Below, in pieces: positions 35,090-43,827 of a stretch of 64,000 bases of DNA (its first letter is position 1; every line of letters begins with the position of its first letter). The DNA is from Crocosphaera chwakensis CCY0110 (GTDB lineage Bacteria > Cyanobacteriota > Cyanobacteriia > Cyanobacteriales > Microcystaceae), in the NCBI RefSeq assembly GCF_000169335.1, contig NZ_AAXW01000024.1:11389-75388 (forward strand), in the 5' to 3' direction. Below the pieces are notes generated by a model. That model did not search any database. It saw only the letters and a program-made list of their open reading frames with translations, and was not told the DNA's origin. A program made the translations under genes and the position numbers.

Positions 35090-36307
35090 ATGAAATTACT
35101 TAAAGTCTCGGTTCCTAATTTTCGTAATCTTAAAAATGTAGAGTTAACCTTTGAACCCAGTTTAAAACCTGCTGTTTTTCCCATTGGCAGCGAAAATGGT
35201 GGAGGAAAAAGTACCTTATTACAATTAATTTTTGTTTTGTTGACTTGTTCATTGGATGATGACAAAACTGAATTTTTAGAGAATTTTTTGAGTTCGGTAA
35301 AAGATGATTCTCTCATTGCTAAAATTGAATTAATTTATCAAGAACAAATAATTGATCTTACATTTGAGTGTATTACTAATAGTAATAATGAATATAAAGA
35401 ATTAACTGACTTATTAAAAACTCAGGATAAATATATTGAAAATTTTGAGAATATTAAAGATAAAAGAATTCTTATACCTAGAGATACTAGAGAAATAAAA
35501 GAATGGAAAACAAGAATAAAACAAATAGAATCTAGAATTTTAGATTTTCAGAACAATAGAAAAATTTTGTTAGTTAATCCTTTAATTGATTACAAAAAAT
35601 ATCTTATTATCAAGACAAATAGTGATGATCATCAAATATCTTATCGAATGCTAAAATATGCAGCTAAACATACTTATTTAGTTACACCACCCACACAGAT
35701 TTTTTTGTTTTTAGATAAAGAAGTAAAAAAATCAATGGATAGTAATTTTGCTGAATACTATAATAAAGTCAATGATATAAGAGAAAAAATATCTAACATT
35801 TACATTTACAATCAATTATCAATAATAGCAATAACACACGCATTTAAACAAGCAAAAGAACAAGATTTTAAAACTGCTCTTGATAATGATAATTTAGAAT
35901 ATGGTACAGCTTTAAAAGAATTAGCAGAAGACTTTCATGACTTTTTAGGAAATGATAAAGATATAAAACCCTCATCAGATATGACTTCTATTATTGTTAA
36001 ACGAAAAATATCAGAAAATGAAGTTATTGAACTCGAACCCGAAGAATTAAGTCATGGGGAATTAAAAAGATTAGGTTTATATGCTTGGATTAAATATAAT
36101 AATATCAATGATTCTATTATTCTTATTGATGAAATTGAAAACGGTTTGCATCCTGACTGGCAATATAATATAGTCAATGAGTTAGCATCCTGGGGAGATA
36201 ATCAATATTTATTAGCAACCCATTCCTTCTATTTATGTGAAGCATTAACCCCTGGTCATGTTAAGATCATCAAACCTAAATTATCAGATCCTATGTCTAA
36301 AAAATAG
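35090..36307 (+). CDS. ABC/SMC-type AAA ATPase, first gene of a putative defence pair
   Basis: A 405-residue ATPase of the AAA_15/AAA_21 type found in OLD, PARIS (AriA), Septu and similar systems. It begins LLKVSVPNFRNLKNVELTF, as in RecF/OLD proteins. Walker A is GSENGGGKST (33-42), the ABC-like signature is LSHGELKR near 319, Walker B is IILIDEIENGLHP near 343 and the switch histidine is in LLATHS near 377. The 270-residue middle part is helical and low in similarity, and probably carries the coiled-coil insertion. No nuclease domain is fused to it; the partner gene follows after 8 bases. Very A+T-rich, consistent with acquisition. Function inferred, not shown. Confidence 0.85.
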   Translation: MKLLKVSVPNFRNLKNVELTFEPSLKPAVFPIGSENGGGKSTLLQLIFVLLTCSLDDDKTEFLENFLSSVKDDSLIAKIELIYQEQIIDLTFECITNSNNEYKELTDLLKTQDKYIENFENIKDKRILIPRDTREIKEWKTRIKQIESRILDFQNNRKILLVNPLIDYKKYLIIKTNSDDHQISYRMLKYAAKHTYLVTPPTQIFLFLDKEVKKSMDSNFAEYYNKVNDIREKISNIYIYNQLSIIAITHAFKQAKEQDFKTALDNDNLEYGTALKELAEDFHDFLGNDKDIKPSSDMTSIIVKRKISENEVIELEPEELSHGELKRLGLYAWIKYNNINDSIILIDEIENGLHPDWQYNIVNELASWGDNQYLLATHSFYLCEALTPGHVKIIKPKLSDPMSKK

Positions 36308-36315
36308 ATAGTATT

Positions 36316-37305
36316 ATGAGTGAAGTTGAACAAGCTGATCAAGAATTTTGTAGTAAAATATTGAAGTATACAAGAATTATAGATAACCTTGTTATTCTTT
36401 GTGAGGGACTAAGAGGGTACTTAAATATTCATTCTCCTGAACAAATTGGTGAATTAGAATATTTACCTGATGCTAACTTTTGGAAACAAACAATTCCTTA
36501 TAGTTCTTGGAGGAATAAAAAACCTATTTTTATCCCTTGTGGTTCTCGTTCGGATGTTATTAGAATTTATCCTAAATTAATTGAATTACATAATGATGAT
36601 CCTGATAATTCTTATTTATCTCCAGAGAAACTATTTATTCTCATTGACTTAGATATTCAGTGTCAGGATATAAGTAATATTTGTCCTCATTATCAAACTA
36701 CCGAAGAACTTTATCATGCTATTTATGAAAATAATCCTATTAATACTAATGTAATTGATAAATCGAAAATTATTATTACGGGATGGATACATAAAGAAGC
36801 CTATTTTTTAGAACCCGACTTACAAGACTATTTACAACAAGAATTACCTTTAACTAAAATCACTTATAAAAATAATCCTTTATCCTTAGAAGAAATTTAT
36901 AAAGATATGATTGAAGATATAAATAGCGATGCAGATATTGATCAAAATTTAGATAATGTTCTTAAACGAATAGAAAAGTTTTTATCTATACCTATTCCTG
37001 ATAAAAATAGTTTGATCAATGAATGTACAAAGTTAAAACATAATTCAACAATAACCCCCGAAGAAAAAAGAAAACTGATAGAAGTTATTCTAAAAACTGT
37101 CAAAGCTAAACCTTACTGGGAAGAACAAATTATTATTGAAGATGACTATTTGTCTAAAGATAAAGCTGAAGATAACGTTCTTTTAGCAATATCTAGATTT
37201 TATGCTAATTCTTGTAACTTATCGAATCAATCTAATTCAACGCTGTATCATATCCCTCAATGGGTTAACTTTCTTTATGCAAAAAATGAAGAATTAAATA
37301 GATAA
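36316..37305 (+). CDS. TOPRIM/DUF4435-like partner of the ATPase (putative effector)
   Basis: A 329-residue soluble protein. The N-terminal third has the order expected of a TOPRIM domain: a strand with an acidic turn NLVILCEGLRG (Glu30, Gly31), then a second strand FILIDLDIQ (Asp111 and Asp113). A GWIHKEAYFLEPDLQDYL segment (about 156-173) follows, like the conserved block after the DxD in DUF4435/AriB and OLD nucleases. The C-terminal half is helical and acidic. It starts 8 bases after the ATPase gene. By analogy with PARIS it may be the nuclease effector held by the ATPase, but overall similarity to AriB is not obvious by eye, so it may represent a separate branch. Confidence 0.65.
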   Translation: MSEVEQADQEFCSKILKYTRIIDNLVILCEGLRGYLNIHSPEQIGELEYLPDANFWKQTIPYSSWRNKKPIFIPCGSRSDVIRIYPKLIELHNDDPDNSYLSPEKLFILIDLDIQCQDISNICPHYQTTEELYHAIYENNPINTNVIDKSKIIITGWIHKEAYFLEPDLQDYLQQELPLTKITYKNNPLSLEEIYKDMIEDINSDADIDQNLDNVLKRIEKFLSIPIPDKNSLINECTKLKHNSTITPEEKRKLIEVILKTVKAKPYWEEQIIIEDDYLSKDKAEDNVLLAISRFYANSCNLSNQSNSTLYHIPQWVNFLYAKNEELNR

Positions 37306-37511
37306 TTTTGATGTTGAAATCTTGATCATTGTATAGAGATATTATCTAGGTATATAGATTTACCCATAAGCAGTTAATAAAGAAAAAGGAAGAGAACCCG
37401 AAAAGCTTTAAACAAACCTTTAATATAGATCGAGTTGTGATCTCCACAGACAAAACAGCGATCGCACAGTAACAGTAAGCAATAAATCTCACCAGAGGAC
37501 TTTGATGAACT

Positions 37512-38756
37512 ATGGAAAACTACAGTAAAATTACAGGAGGAATAACCGCCCCTAAAGGGTTTAAAGCCTCAGGAATAGCCGCCGGGTTAAAACCGTCAGG
37601 AAAACCCGATTTAGCCCTAATTATCTCCGATGTAGAAGCGATCGCAGCAGGGGTGTTTACTACGTCTCAGGTAAGGGCTGCTTGTGTCGATTATTGTCGC
37701 CAAAAACTGCAACAAAAAGCCAGTGCAAAAGCAATTTTGTGTAATGCAGGCCAAGCGAATGCAGGAACCGGCAAACAAGGGTGGCAAGATGCTATAGAAT
37801 CGGCGGATTTGGTAGCCCAAGCCTTAAATATCGCTCCAGAGGCGGTTCTTTTGGCTTCTACAGGGGTGATTGGACAACGGATAAAGATGGAAGCGTTGCG
37901 ATCCGGTATTCCTCAATTAGTAGAAAATTTATCCGAAGAGGGCAACGAAGCAGCAGCCAAAGCTATTATTACCACCGATTTAGTCACGAAAGAAATTGCT
38001 TTAGAAACCATGATAGATAATCGTCCCGTGAGGGTTGGGGGTATCGCTAAGGGGTCTGGGATGATTCACCCGAATATGGCCACGATGCTATCCTTTGTTA
38101 CCTGTGATGCTGCGGTTTCAACAGGGTTATGGCAAAAAATGTTGAGCCAAGCAGCCAATGAAAGCTTTAATCAGATTACTGTAGATGGGGATACTAGCAC
38201 CAATGATAGTTTAATTGCCTTGGCCAATGGTCAATCTCGGACTCCGGCTATTACGGATATGAATAGTAAAAATGCTCAAACCTTGCAGATAATGTTAACC
38301 AAGGTGTGTCAACATTTGGCAAAAGCGATCGCCAGAGACGGAGAAGGGGCAACTTGTTTAGTCGAAGTGCAAGTATCCGGTGCGCCAGATGACGAAGCGG
38401 CCAGACGCATTGCGAAAACCATTGCAGGATCATCTTTAGTCAAGTCTGCCATTTTTGGTCGTGATCCCAACTGGGGCCGTATTGCCGGGGCGGCAGGCCG
38501 CGCTGGTGTTATGTTTCATCAAGAAGACTTACGCATTATATTAGGTGAGTATGTCATGATGGAAAATGGACAACCTTTGCAATATGATCGCGCTGCAGCT
38601 AGTAACTATATGAAACAAGCTGCACAAGGAGCTTATTTACAAGACGATACGGTTTTAATCTCCGTTTGCGTTGGCAATGGTTCAGGAAAAGGTATCGCTT
38701 GGGGTTGCGATTTAAGTTACGATTATGTCAAGATCAACGCTGAATATACGACTTAG
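37512..38756 (+). CDS. argJ: Bifunctional ornithine acetyltransferase / N-acetylglutamate synthase
   Basis: A 414-residue ArgJ that recycles the acetyl group in arginine synthesis. The autoproteolysis and nucleophile site is in MIHPNMATMLSFVTCDA, where cleavage before the Thr near residue 190 yields alpha and beta chains. Other family blocks are NAGQANAGTG, VLLASTGVIG, DGDTSTNDS, ARDGEGATCLVE and GRDPNWGRIAGAAGRAG. It is a single gene with HIP1 sites and normal base use for this genome. A short antisense ORF overlaps its last 23 bases. Confidence 0.96.
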   Translation: MENYSKITGGITAPKGFKASGIAAGLKPSGKPDLALIISDVEAIAAGVFTTSQVRAACVDYCRQKLQQKASAKAILCNAGQANAGTGKQGWQDAIESADLVAQALNIAPEAVLLASTGVIGQRIKMEALRSGIPQLVENLSEEGNEAAAKAIITTDLVTKEIALETMIDNRPVRVGGIAKGSGMIHPNMATMLSFVTCDAAVSTGLWQKMLSQAANESFNQITVDGDTSTNDSLIALANGQSRTPAITDMNSKNAQTLQIMLTKVCQHLAKAIARDGEGATCLVEVQVSGAPDDEAARRIAKTIAGSSLVKSAIFGRDPNWGRIAGAAGRAGVMFHQEDLRIILGEYVMMENGQPLQYDRAAASNYMKQAAQGAYLQDDTVLISVCVGNGSGKGIAWGCDLSYDYVKINAEYTT

Positions 38757-38892
38757 ATTCTGAAGCGATCGTTTGATTATCTACTAAACTTTGATTAGGA
38801 TTATTAAAGACTTCTAGGCTTCCTGCTAGGAGTCTGATCCAGACTAAAACAGTAGCAGTAATAATCATCATTTTTAACGGTTTATATAGCAT
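38734..38892 (-). CDS. Short membrane peptide ORF (52 residues)
   Basis: A 52-codon frame on the minus strand beginning MLYKPLKMMI and ending SYIQR, with the stop at 38734-38736. It has a perfect ribosome site, GAGGAG (complement of 38900-38905), seven bases upstream of ATG 38892. Residues about 8-24 are hydrophobic after a basic start, giving a signal anchor with a polar tail of about 28 residues. It overlaps the 3' end of argJ by 23 bases, tail to tail. No family is recognised. The ribosome site and membrane anchor make it a credible small protein, but conservation is untested. Confidence 0.5.
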   Translation of the reverse strand: MLYKPLKMMIITATVLVWIRLLAGSLEVFNNPNQSLVDNQTIASESKSYIQR

Positions 38893-38905
38893 AGTAACAC
38901 TCCTC

Positions 38906-39229
38906 AAATTTATCTAAATTTAATATACTTCTATCTAAACAATTTCGTTTCTTATGTCACATCCCCATAACAGATGATTTTTTTTCATGCTTTTGGGGGA
39001 TGTTAATTAATTCATTTTGGATAAAATCTAATTATATTTAGAAGGTAAAATAAAGTCGTTGCACACAAACCAATACTTTTTTGCTTCATTGGTCACTAAT
39101 TCTCTGAAATTGTATTGTTAGTTTACTCTATGGTTCCAGCAAAATTATTTCAGTCATTCTTATTTAGATTTTTTAGTCTGATATTGTAAATTAGTAGACA
39201 ATAATAGTAACTGTATGCCCTAAGTAAAA
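38906..39229. other. Gap between the small membrane ORF and the Uma2 gene
   Basis: About 320 A+T-rich bases between divergent genes. A run of T with ATGCTTTTGGGGGATG lies near 38980-39002, but no clear hairpin terminator, tRNA or coding frame is found. Presumably it contains both promoters. Confidence 0.4.
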
Positions 39230-39784
39230 ATGTTGACGATTGGAACACAAAAAAGCGATCGCATTACCACAATCACTAATACAACTTGGTCTGAATATAT
39301 TAGTTTAGATTTGCCGAGTAAACGAGTCTCATTTCGCAACGGAGTCATTACTATCGTGTCGCCAGGACGTAACCATGAATTGATTGGTGATTATATTAGA
39401 GCGATTATTTGGACTTACTGTCGTAAAAACAACCTTGCACTGTTTCCTTACAATCAAACTACTCTTAAAGAAGAAGGGAAAGAAGGGAAAGAACCTGATG
39501 TAGCTTACTGTTTTGAGATAGACAAAGACAAGCCAGATTTGGCAGTAGAAATAAATTTAACTTCAGGAAGTATCGACGATTTAACCAAATATCAATACTT
39601 AAAAATTCCTGAAGTTTGGCTGTGGGAAAACAAGAAGATTAGATTCTTTATTTATCGCGATTCAGGATATTTAGAATTAACGACAAGCAAATCTCTACCT
39701 AACTTAAACAGCGATCTCGTTACAACCATTGTGAATAGTTGTTTTGGTAAAAGTGTTTTAGAAGTAGAAACATATTTCTCTTAA
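39230..39784 (+). CDS. Uma2-family (DUF820) putative endonuclease
   Basis: A 184-residue protein of the Uma2 family, which has a PD-(D/E)XK fold and is greatly expanded in cyanobacteria. Motifs seen are VSFRNGVITIVSPGRNHELIG, then EPDVAYCF (acidic residue of the fold), then PDLAVEINLTSGSIDDLTKY (the E-I/V-N variant of the ExK element) and IPEVWLWENKKI. The usual catalytic Lys appears replaced by Asn in VEINL. Function in vivo is unknown. It stands alone. Confidence 0.85.
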   Translation: MLTIGTQKSDRITTITNTTWSEYISLDLPSKRVSFRNGVITIVSPGRNHELIGDYIRAIIWTYCRKNNLALFPYNQTTLKEEGKEGKEPDVAYCFEIDKDKPDLAVEINLTSGSIDDLTKYQYLKIPEVWLWENKKIRFFIYRDSGYLELTTSKSLPNLNSDLVTTIVNSCFGKSVLEVETYFS

Positions 39785-40091
39785 AACTGAAGTTCCCTCC
39801 TGACAACGCAACAACCTATCATAATATAGTCAGGTAAATAAAGAAAACTACTGTTACGATCGCCCGCAGTCCATAATTCCGATCCTAATCCTGCCAGCAA
39901 TTAGTAATTGTTAAACTAAGTTTTTGCTAAATCTGTAGGAAAAGTGATCACTCAAGAAAGATCCGATCACCAAAAAACACGCCGATTCCTTTTAGATCAT
40001 TGAATAATAATAGCAGCACAAAAAATCAGTCTATTTTAAATATCAGAATAACAATGTTATTATACTTAACAAATCTTAAAAAATCCAATCA
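39785..40091. other. 306-base gap upstream of the Cry-DASH gene
   Basis: A+T-rich, no gene recognised. A 21-codon frame beginning ATG at 40053 overlaps the Cry-DASH start in another phase but has no ribosome site, so I do not call it. Confidence 0.4.
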
Positions 40092-40097
40092 GTGGGT

Positions 40098-41558
40098 ATG
40101 TCTAATAAAAGAATTTTAATTTGGTATCGCAATGATTTACGAATTCATGACCATGAACCATTATATCAAGGGATTAAAGAGGGGGATTTAGTTATTCCTT
40201 TTTATTGTTTTGATATTCGACAATTTCAAACCACTTCTTATGCTTTTCCAAAAACAGGTAATTTTAGAGGTCAATTTTTGTTAGAGAGTGTTGCTAACTT
40301 ACGCCAATCTTTACAAGACTTAGGCAGTGATTTAATTGTTAGAAAAGGATATCCTGAAAAAATAATCCCTGAATTAATCAAAGAGTTAGAAATAGATGCA
40401 GTTTATTTTCATGAAGAAGTTACTTCAGAAGAAACCAAAGTAGAAAAGAAAGTTAAACAAGCTTTAAAACCTCTGAAAGTTAAAGTCCCAGGATTTTGGG
40501 GAGCAACATTATATCATTGGAATGATTTACCCTTTGAAGTGAATCAATTACCAGAAGTTTTTACCAGTTTTCGTAAAAAAGTTGAGAAAAATTCCACTGT
40601 CAACCCCACATTAATTACTCCCCGAAAATTACTCTCTCTTCCTGATGTTGAAATAGGTAATATTCCCAGTTTAGAAGAGTTAGGATTAAAAAAATCTGAT
40701 TCTGATTCAAGAGGAGTCTTAAACTTTAAAGGAGGAGAAACAGCAGGAATCAAACGCTTACAAGACTATTTTTGGGAAAGAAACTGTCTTAAAGAATATA
40801 AAGAAACCAGAAATGGAATGTTAGGGGCAGATTATTCTTCTAAATTTTCTCCTTGGTTAGCGCATGGTTGTTTATCACCCCGTTATATTTATGAAGAAGT
40901 ACAGAAATATGAAGAAGAAAGAGTTAAAAATAATTCAACTTACTGGCTGATTTTTGAATTATTATGGCGTGATTATTTTCGTTTTATTTGTGCCAAACAT
41001 GGTAATAAAATATTTTATAAATCGGGTTTACAAGGGTTAGATATTCCTTGGAAAGAAGACCAAGATCGATTTATTCTTTGGCAAGAAGGTAAGACAGGTT
41101 ATCCTTTAGTGGATGCCAATATGAGAGAAATTGCAGCAACAGGTTTTATGTCTAATAGAGGTCGGCAAAATGTTGCTAGTTTTTTGACTAAAAATTTAGG
41201 AATTAACTGGATAATGGGGGCCGAATGGTTTGAATCCTTGTTAATTGATTATGATGTTTGTAGTAACTACGGAAACTGGAATTACACCGCAGGAGTGGGT
41301 AATGATGCCAGAGGATTTCGCTATTTTAATATTCCTAAACAATCAAAAGATTATGATTCTAAAGGAGACTATTTAAGACATTGGTTACCCGAATTAAAAA
41401 TGATTCCAGGGGATAAAATTCATGAACCTTGGAAACTTTCTCAAGACGAACAAAAACGATATAATGTCAGGATTGGCGTTGACTATCCTAAGCCCGTTGT
41501 AGACTTTTTTAAATCAGTAAAAGCCAACGAAAAAGTCTATAATTCTGCTACAACATAG
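40098..41558 (+). CDS. Cryptochrome DASH / single-strand-type photolyase
   Basis: A 486-residue FAD flavoprotein of the cryptochrome/photolyase family. The N-terminal photolyase domain starts RILIWYRNDLRIHDHEPL. The FAD-binding half contains YSSKFSPWLAHGCLSPRYIY, LLWRDYFRF, DANMREIAATGFMSNRGRQN and the DASH-typical GVGNDARGFRYFNI with QSKDYDSKGDYLRHWLPEL. DASH proteins repair cyclobutane dimers in single-stranded DNA and may act as light sensors. I prefer ATG 40098 over GTG 40092. Its last 50 bases are duplicated at 47953-48012. Confidence 0.92.
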   Translation: MSNKRILIWYRNDLRIHDHEPLYQGIKEGDLVIPFYCFDIRQFQTTSYAFPKTGNFRGQFLLESVANLRQSLQDLGSDLIVRKGYPEKIIPELIKELEIDAVYFHEEVTSEETKVEKKVKQALKPLKVKVPGFWGATLYHWNDLPFEVNQLPEVFTSFRKKVEKNSTVNPTLITPRKLLSLPDVEIGNIPSLEELGLKKSDSDSRGVLNFKGGETAGIKRLQDYFWERNCLKEYKETRNGMLGADYSSKFSPWLAHGCLSPRYIYEEVQKYEEERVKNNSTYWLIFELLWRDYFRFICAKHGNKIFYKSGLQGLDIPWKEDQDRFILWQEGKTGYPLVDANMREIAATGFMSNRGRQNVASFLTKNLGINWIMGAEWFESLLIDYDVCSNYGNWNYTAGVGNDARGFRYFNIPKQSKDYDSKGDYLRHWLPELKMIPGDKIHEPWKLSQDEQKRYNVRIGVDYPKPVVDFFKSVKANEKVYNSATT

Positions 41559-41728
41559 CAACTGATAACTCCGAACTCAGCTTAAGGGGTTTTCCAAATA
41601 CGCTGATGATAGTCTTCGACCTTGGCATAAGGATCGATCGCACTATGATGATGATGTGAATGATTGTGAGAATAATGATTATGGTGATGACCATGATTAT
41701 TCGTCGCAACAAGAAGAAACTTGCTCAC
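41510..41728. repeat. Left copy of the phr/cbiX 3'-end direct repeat
   Basis: This segment contains the 3' end of the Cry-DASH gene and a near-identical copy of the 3' end of cbiX. It is repeated at 47953-48190 in the same orientation. The first 60 bases of the cbiX part (from CTTAAGGGGTTTTCC) differ at only a few positions. The two copies bracket the NDH-2/oxidase block. Confidence 0.85.
41582..41728 (-). pseudogene. Duplicate of the CbiX His-rich C-terminal tail (48 codons)
   Basis: Read on the minus strand, this frame encodes a His-rich tail (HGHHHNHYSHNHSHHHH) followed by AIDPYAKVEDYHQRIWKTP and a stop, which is the C terminus of CbiX at 48050. A GTG that overlaps the NDH-2 stop codon (ACGTGA) opens the frame, so a 48-residue His-rich peptide could in principle be translated by coupling. 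The chelatase domains are absent. I treat it as a duplicated fragment. The conserved frame with mainly silent changes in the last 20 codons is notable. Confidence 0.7.
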
Positions 41729-43146
41729 GTTGTTAAGGATACAGGTTGTTCAACGGGTTCTTGTTGGGGAGAAGGTTCACGATCATGCCATAGGATAATT
41801 CCAACAACAACTAAAGCGATCGCAGCGATGAAACCCCCAAGCCAAATAGCGTTTCGATTCTGCTTAGAAGTCTTTGTTTCGGTTTGAGGTACAGAATGAT
41901 GATGAAAAATCTCATCGGTTAACCAATTGGTAGTTGCTTTAAAATTATGAACAGGTGTGGGCAATAGTTCTAAATAAGTACCATTTCGGATGAGATCCCC
42001 TGCTTTTCCTGTGACCTGAATTTTCTCGAATAAATCAGCTACCCCGTTATTAATGCCTAATTTCATCAAGGTTCCACGCATACTCGGATCGGCAGGTTGC
42101 AGTTTTTTCCCTTGACTTAAAGCCATTAAATTATCCGCAATATCGGCCCCTTGTTGATACGCAATTTGAGCAACAGGCGGAAACGGATGTTCTTCGACAA
42201 CGGCACAATCACCGGCTGCAAAGACTTCAGGAAACTCAGACAGTTGCAATGTGGAGGTTACGAAGGGTAAACCATGTTTATTTTTATGATCACCGAGGGA
42301 GTCCCCTAAAGATTCAATTAACGGGTTAGTAGCTGTTCCTGCTGTCCAAATAGTGGTTTGAGTAGATAATTGTTCAATGTCTTGGTGATCTTTTTGTTGA
42401 TAGTTAAGGTTGTTGGCATCCACTGCTATTACTTTCACCCCTAAACGTAACGCTACAGGAACGCTACGACTGTTTAAGGCTTCTAGGGCAGTTTCTCTGA
42501 GGTGGGCATTCACATCGCCCGATAAAATTTCGGTTCCATGATTAATTAAAACAATTTTGATCTTTTGAATATTACCCCCTAGTTTGCCATACCAACTGGG
42601 TAATAAATCAGCCAATGTGGCCGCCATTTCTACCCCAGAAGGCCCGGCACCCACCACCGCTATCGTCAGTAAGCGATCGCGTTCTTGGGCATTTTCGGTT
42701 TGACAAGCTTTTTGTAAACAGTCCCTGAGATGACGTTCTAAGTTAATGGCATCTTCTTGAGTACGAAAGGGAAACGCATTTTCTTTAGCCCCTTCGGTTC
42801 CGAAATAGCCTTGAATATTACCTACTCCTAACACTAAATGGCGGTAATGGTAATTTAATCCCGAAGCTAAGGTGATTTGCTGTTGTTGTAATTCTATGGT
42901 CGTTACTGTGTCTTGTACAAAGGTGACATTACTTCCTTCTAAAAGTTCTTTATAGGATGGAAAAACCTGTTCGTCTTGCATCTCCCCTGTGAGATATTCG
43001 TATAACAACGGTTTAAAGACAAAACGTTCTTGAGGATCAATCAGTATGATTGGATGAGGATAATGACGATGACTTAAATGTAAAGCCGTAAATAGTCCGA
43101 CAAAGCCTCCGCCGACAATAATAGTGGGAGTTGTAGAATTATTCAT
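41725..43146 (-). CDS. Type 2 NADH dehydrogenase (NDH-2)
   Basis: A 473-residue monotopic FAD oxidoreductase that passes electrons from NAD(P)H to quinone without pumping protons. The FAD motif GGGFVG is at residues 12-17, the NAD(P)H motif VVGAGPSGVEMA near 165 and FAAGDCA near 310. A C-terminal transmembrane helix (about 438-456, GGFIAAIALVVVGIILW) anchors it. The last codons and stop lie inside the duplicated cbiX tail segment, so its present C terminus (EQPVSLTT) may have been shaped by that rearrangement. It is divergent from the oxidase operon, suggesting a quinone-linked short respiratory chain. Synechocystis ndbA/B/C-type assignment is not resolved. Confidence 0.9.
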   Translation of the reverse strand: MNNSTTPTIIVGGGFVGLFTALHLSHRHYPHPIILIDPQERFVFKPLLYEYLTGEMQDEQVFPSYKELLEGSNVTFVQDTVTTIELQQQQITLASGLNYHYRHLVLGVGNIQGYFGTEGAKENAFPFRTQEDAINLERHLRDCLQKACQTENAQERDRLLTIAVVGAGPSGVEMAATLADLLPSWYGKLGGNIQKIKIVLINHGTEILSGDVNAHLRETALEALNSRSVPVALRLGVKVIAVDANNLNYQQKDHQDIEQLSTQTTIWTAGTATNPLIESLGDSLGDHKNKHGLPFVTSTLQLSEFPEVFAAGDCAVVEEHPFPPVAQIAYQQGADIADNLMALSQGKKLQPADPSMRGTLMKLGINNGVADLFEKIQVTGKAGDLIRNGTYLELLPTPVHNFKATTNWLTDEIFHHHSVPQTETKTSKQNRNAIWLGGFIAAIALVVVGIILWHDREPSPQQEPVEQPVSLTT

Positions 43147-43332
43147 TTTTTCGATCCTCTTAACAAATCTATGGTTTCTTTGATGAAAAGATTATTAATT
43201 TTTTAAGAAAGCTTCTATCTTGATGTTTGCAATGTAAACCATACTTATGTCAAGTTTATGACAAATTTTTGTCAATGGGATGAAAGTTAATCCAATTGCT
43301 ACAATGAAACTTGTTAGTTGACCCTATAAGCA

Positions 43333-43827
43333 ATGTTGCTTTTGTTATTGAATAGTCGTAATTTACCCTATCCTGATCCCCTTCATCCGATCATTGTTCA
43401 CTTTGTCATTGCGATGGTTTTTTTCTCTGTTTTTTGTGATGTTGTCGGTCATATTACGGGAAATTTTAAACTATTTGAGGTGAGTTTTTGGAATTTATTG
43501 GTTGCTTCAGTTTCTAGTTTTTTGGCAATTATTTTTGGTCAATTTGAGGCAGGATTAGCTCAACCTTATGAAGTGGTAAAACCTGTTTTAAATTTACATA
43601 CTATCATTGGTTGGTCATTGGCTGGCTTAATTGTGATGATCACAGCATTGCGGTATGTGATTCGCATTCGTAATTTAAAAAAAATTTCAACGGCTTATTT
43701 AGGAATTGCCACAATATTAATTATTTTAGTAACTTTTCAAGTCTATCTTGGGACTCGTTTGGTGTGGGTTTATGGGCTACACATTGAACCGGTGGTACAA
43801 GCAGCCAAAGAGGGAATTTTGCAGTGA
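43333..43827 (+). CDS. DUF2231 membrane protein, first gene of the oxidase operon
   Basis: A 164-residue protein with four transmembrane helices. It begins with a PYPDPLHPIIVHFVIAMVFFSVF segment, the HPxxVHF motif characteristic of DUF2231. The family often neighbours respiratory oxidases and may bind haem through its histidines, but its role is unknown. It ends in GTGA, where the stop overlaps the GTG start of the second DUF2231 gene, indicating translational coupling. Confidence 0.85.
   Translation: MLLLLLNSRNLPYPDPLHPIIVHFVIAMVFFSVFCDVVGHITGNFKLFEVSFWNLLVASVSSFLAIIFGQFEAGLAQPYEVVKPVLNLHTIIGWSLAGLIVMITALRYVIRIRNLKKISTAYLGIATILIILVTFQVYLGTRLVWVYGLHIEPVVQAAKEGILQ

Noticed and set aside
39230..39784. 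Uma2 gene as part of a mobile element
   Set aside because: No inverted repeats, target duplication or transposase nearby; Uma2 genes are scattered as single genes in cyanobacteria.
40053..40118. 21-codon ORF as a leader peptide for the Cry-DASH gene
   Set aside because: No ribosome site and no regulatory hairpin; likely chance.
41660..41887. Plus-strand frame over the duplicated cbiX tail and NDH-2 end
   Set aside because: It is antisense to NDH-2 and to the His-rich repeat; its Met/Ile-rich sequence is an artefact of CAT/GAT repeats read on the other strand. The similar frame at 47965-48162 is rejected for the same reason.
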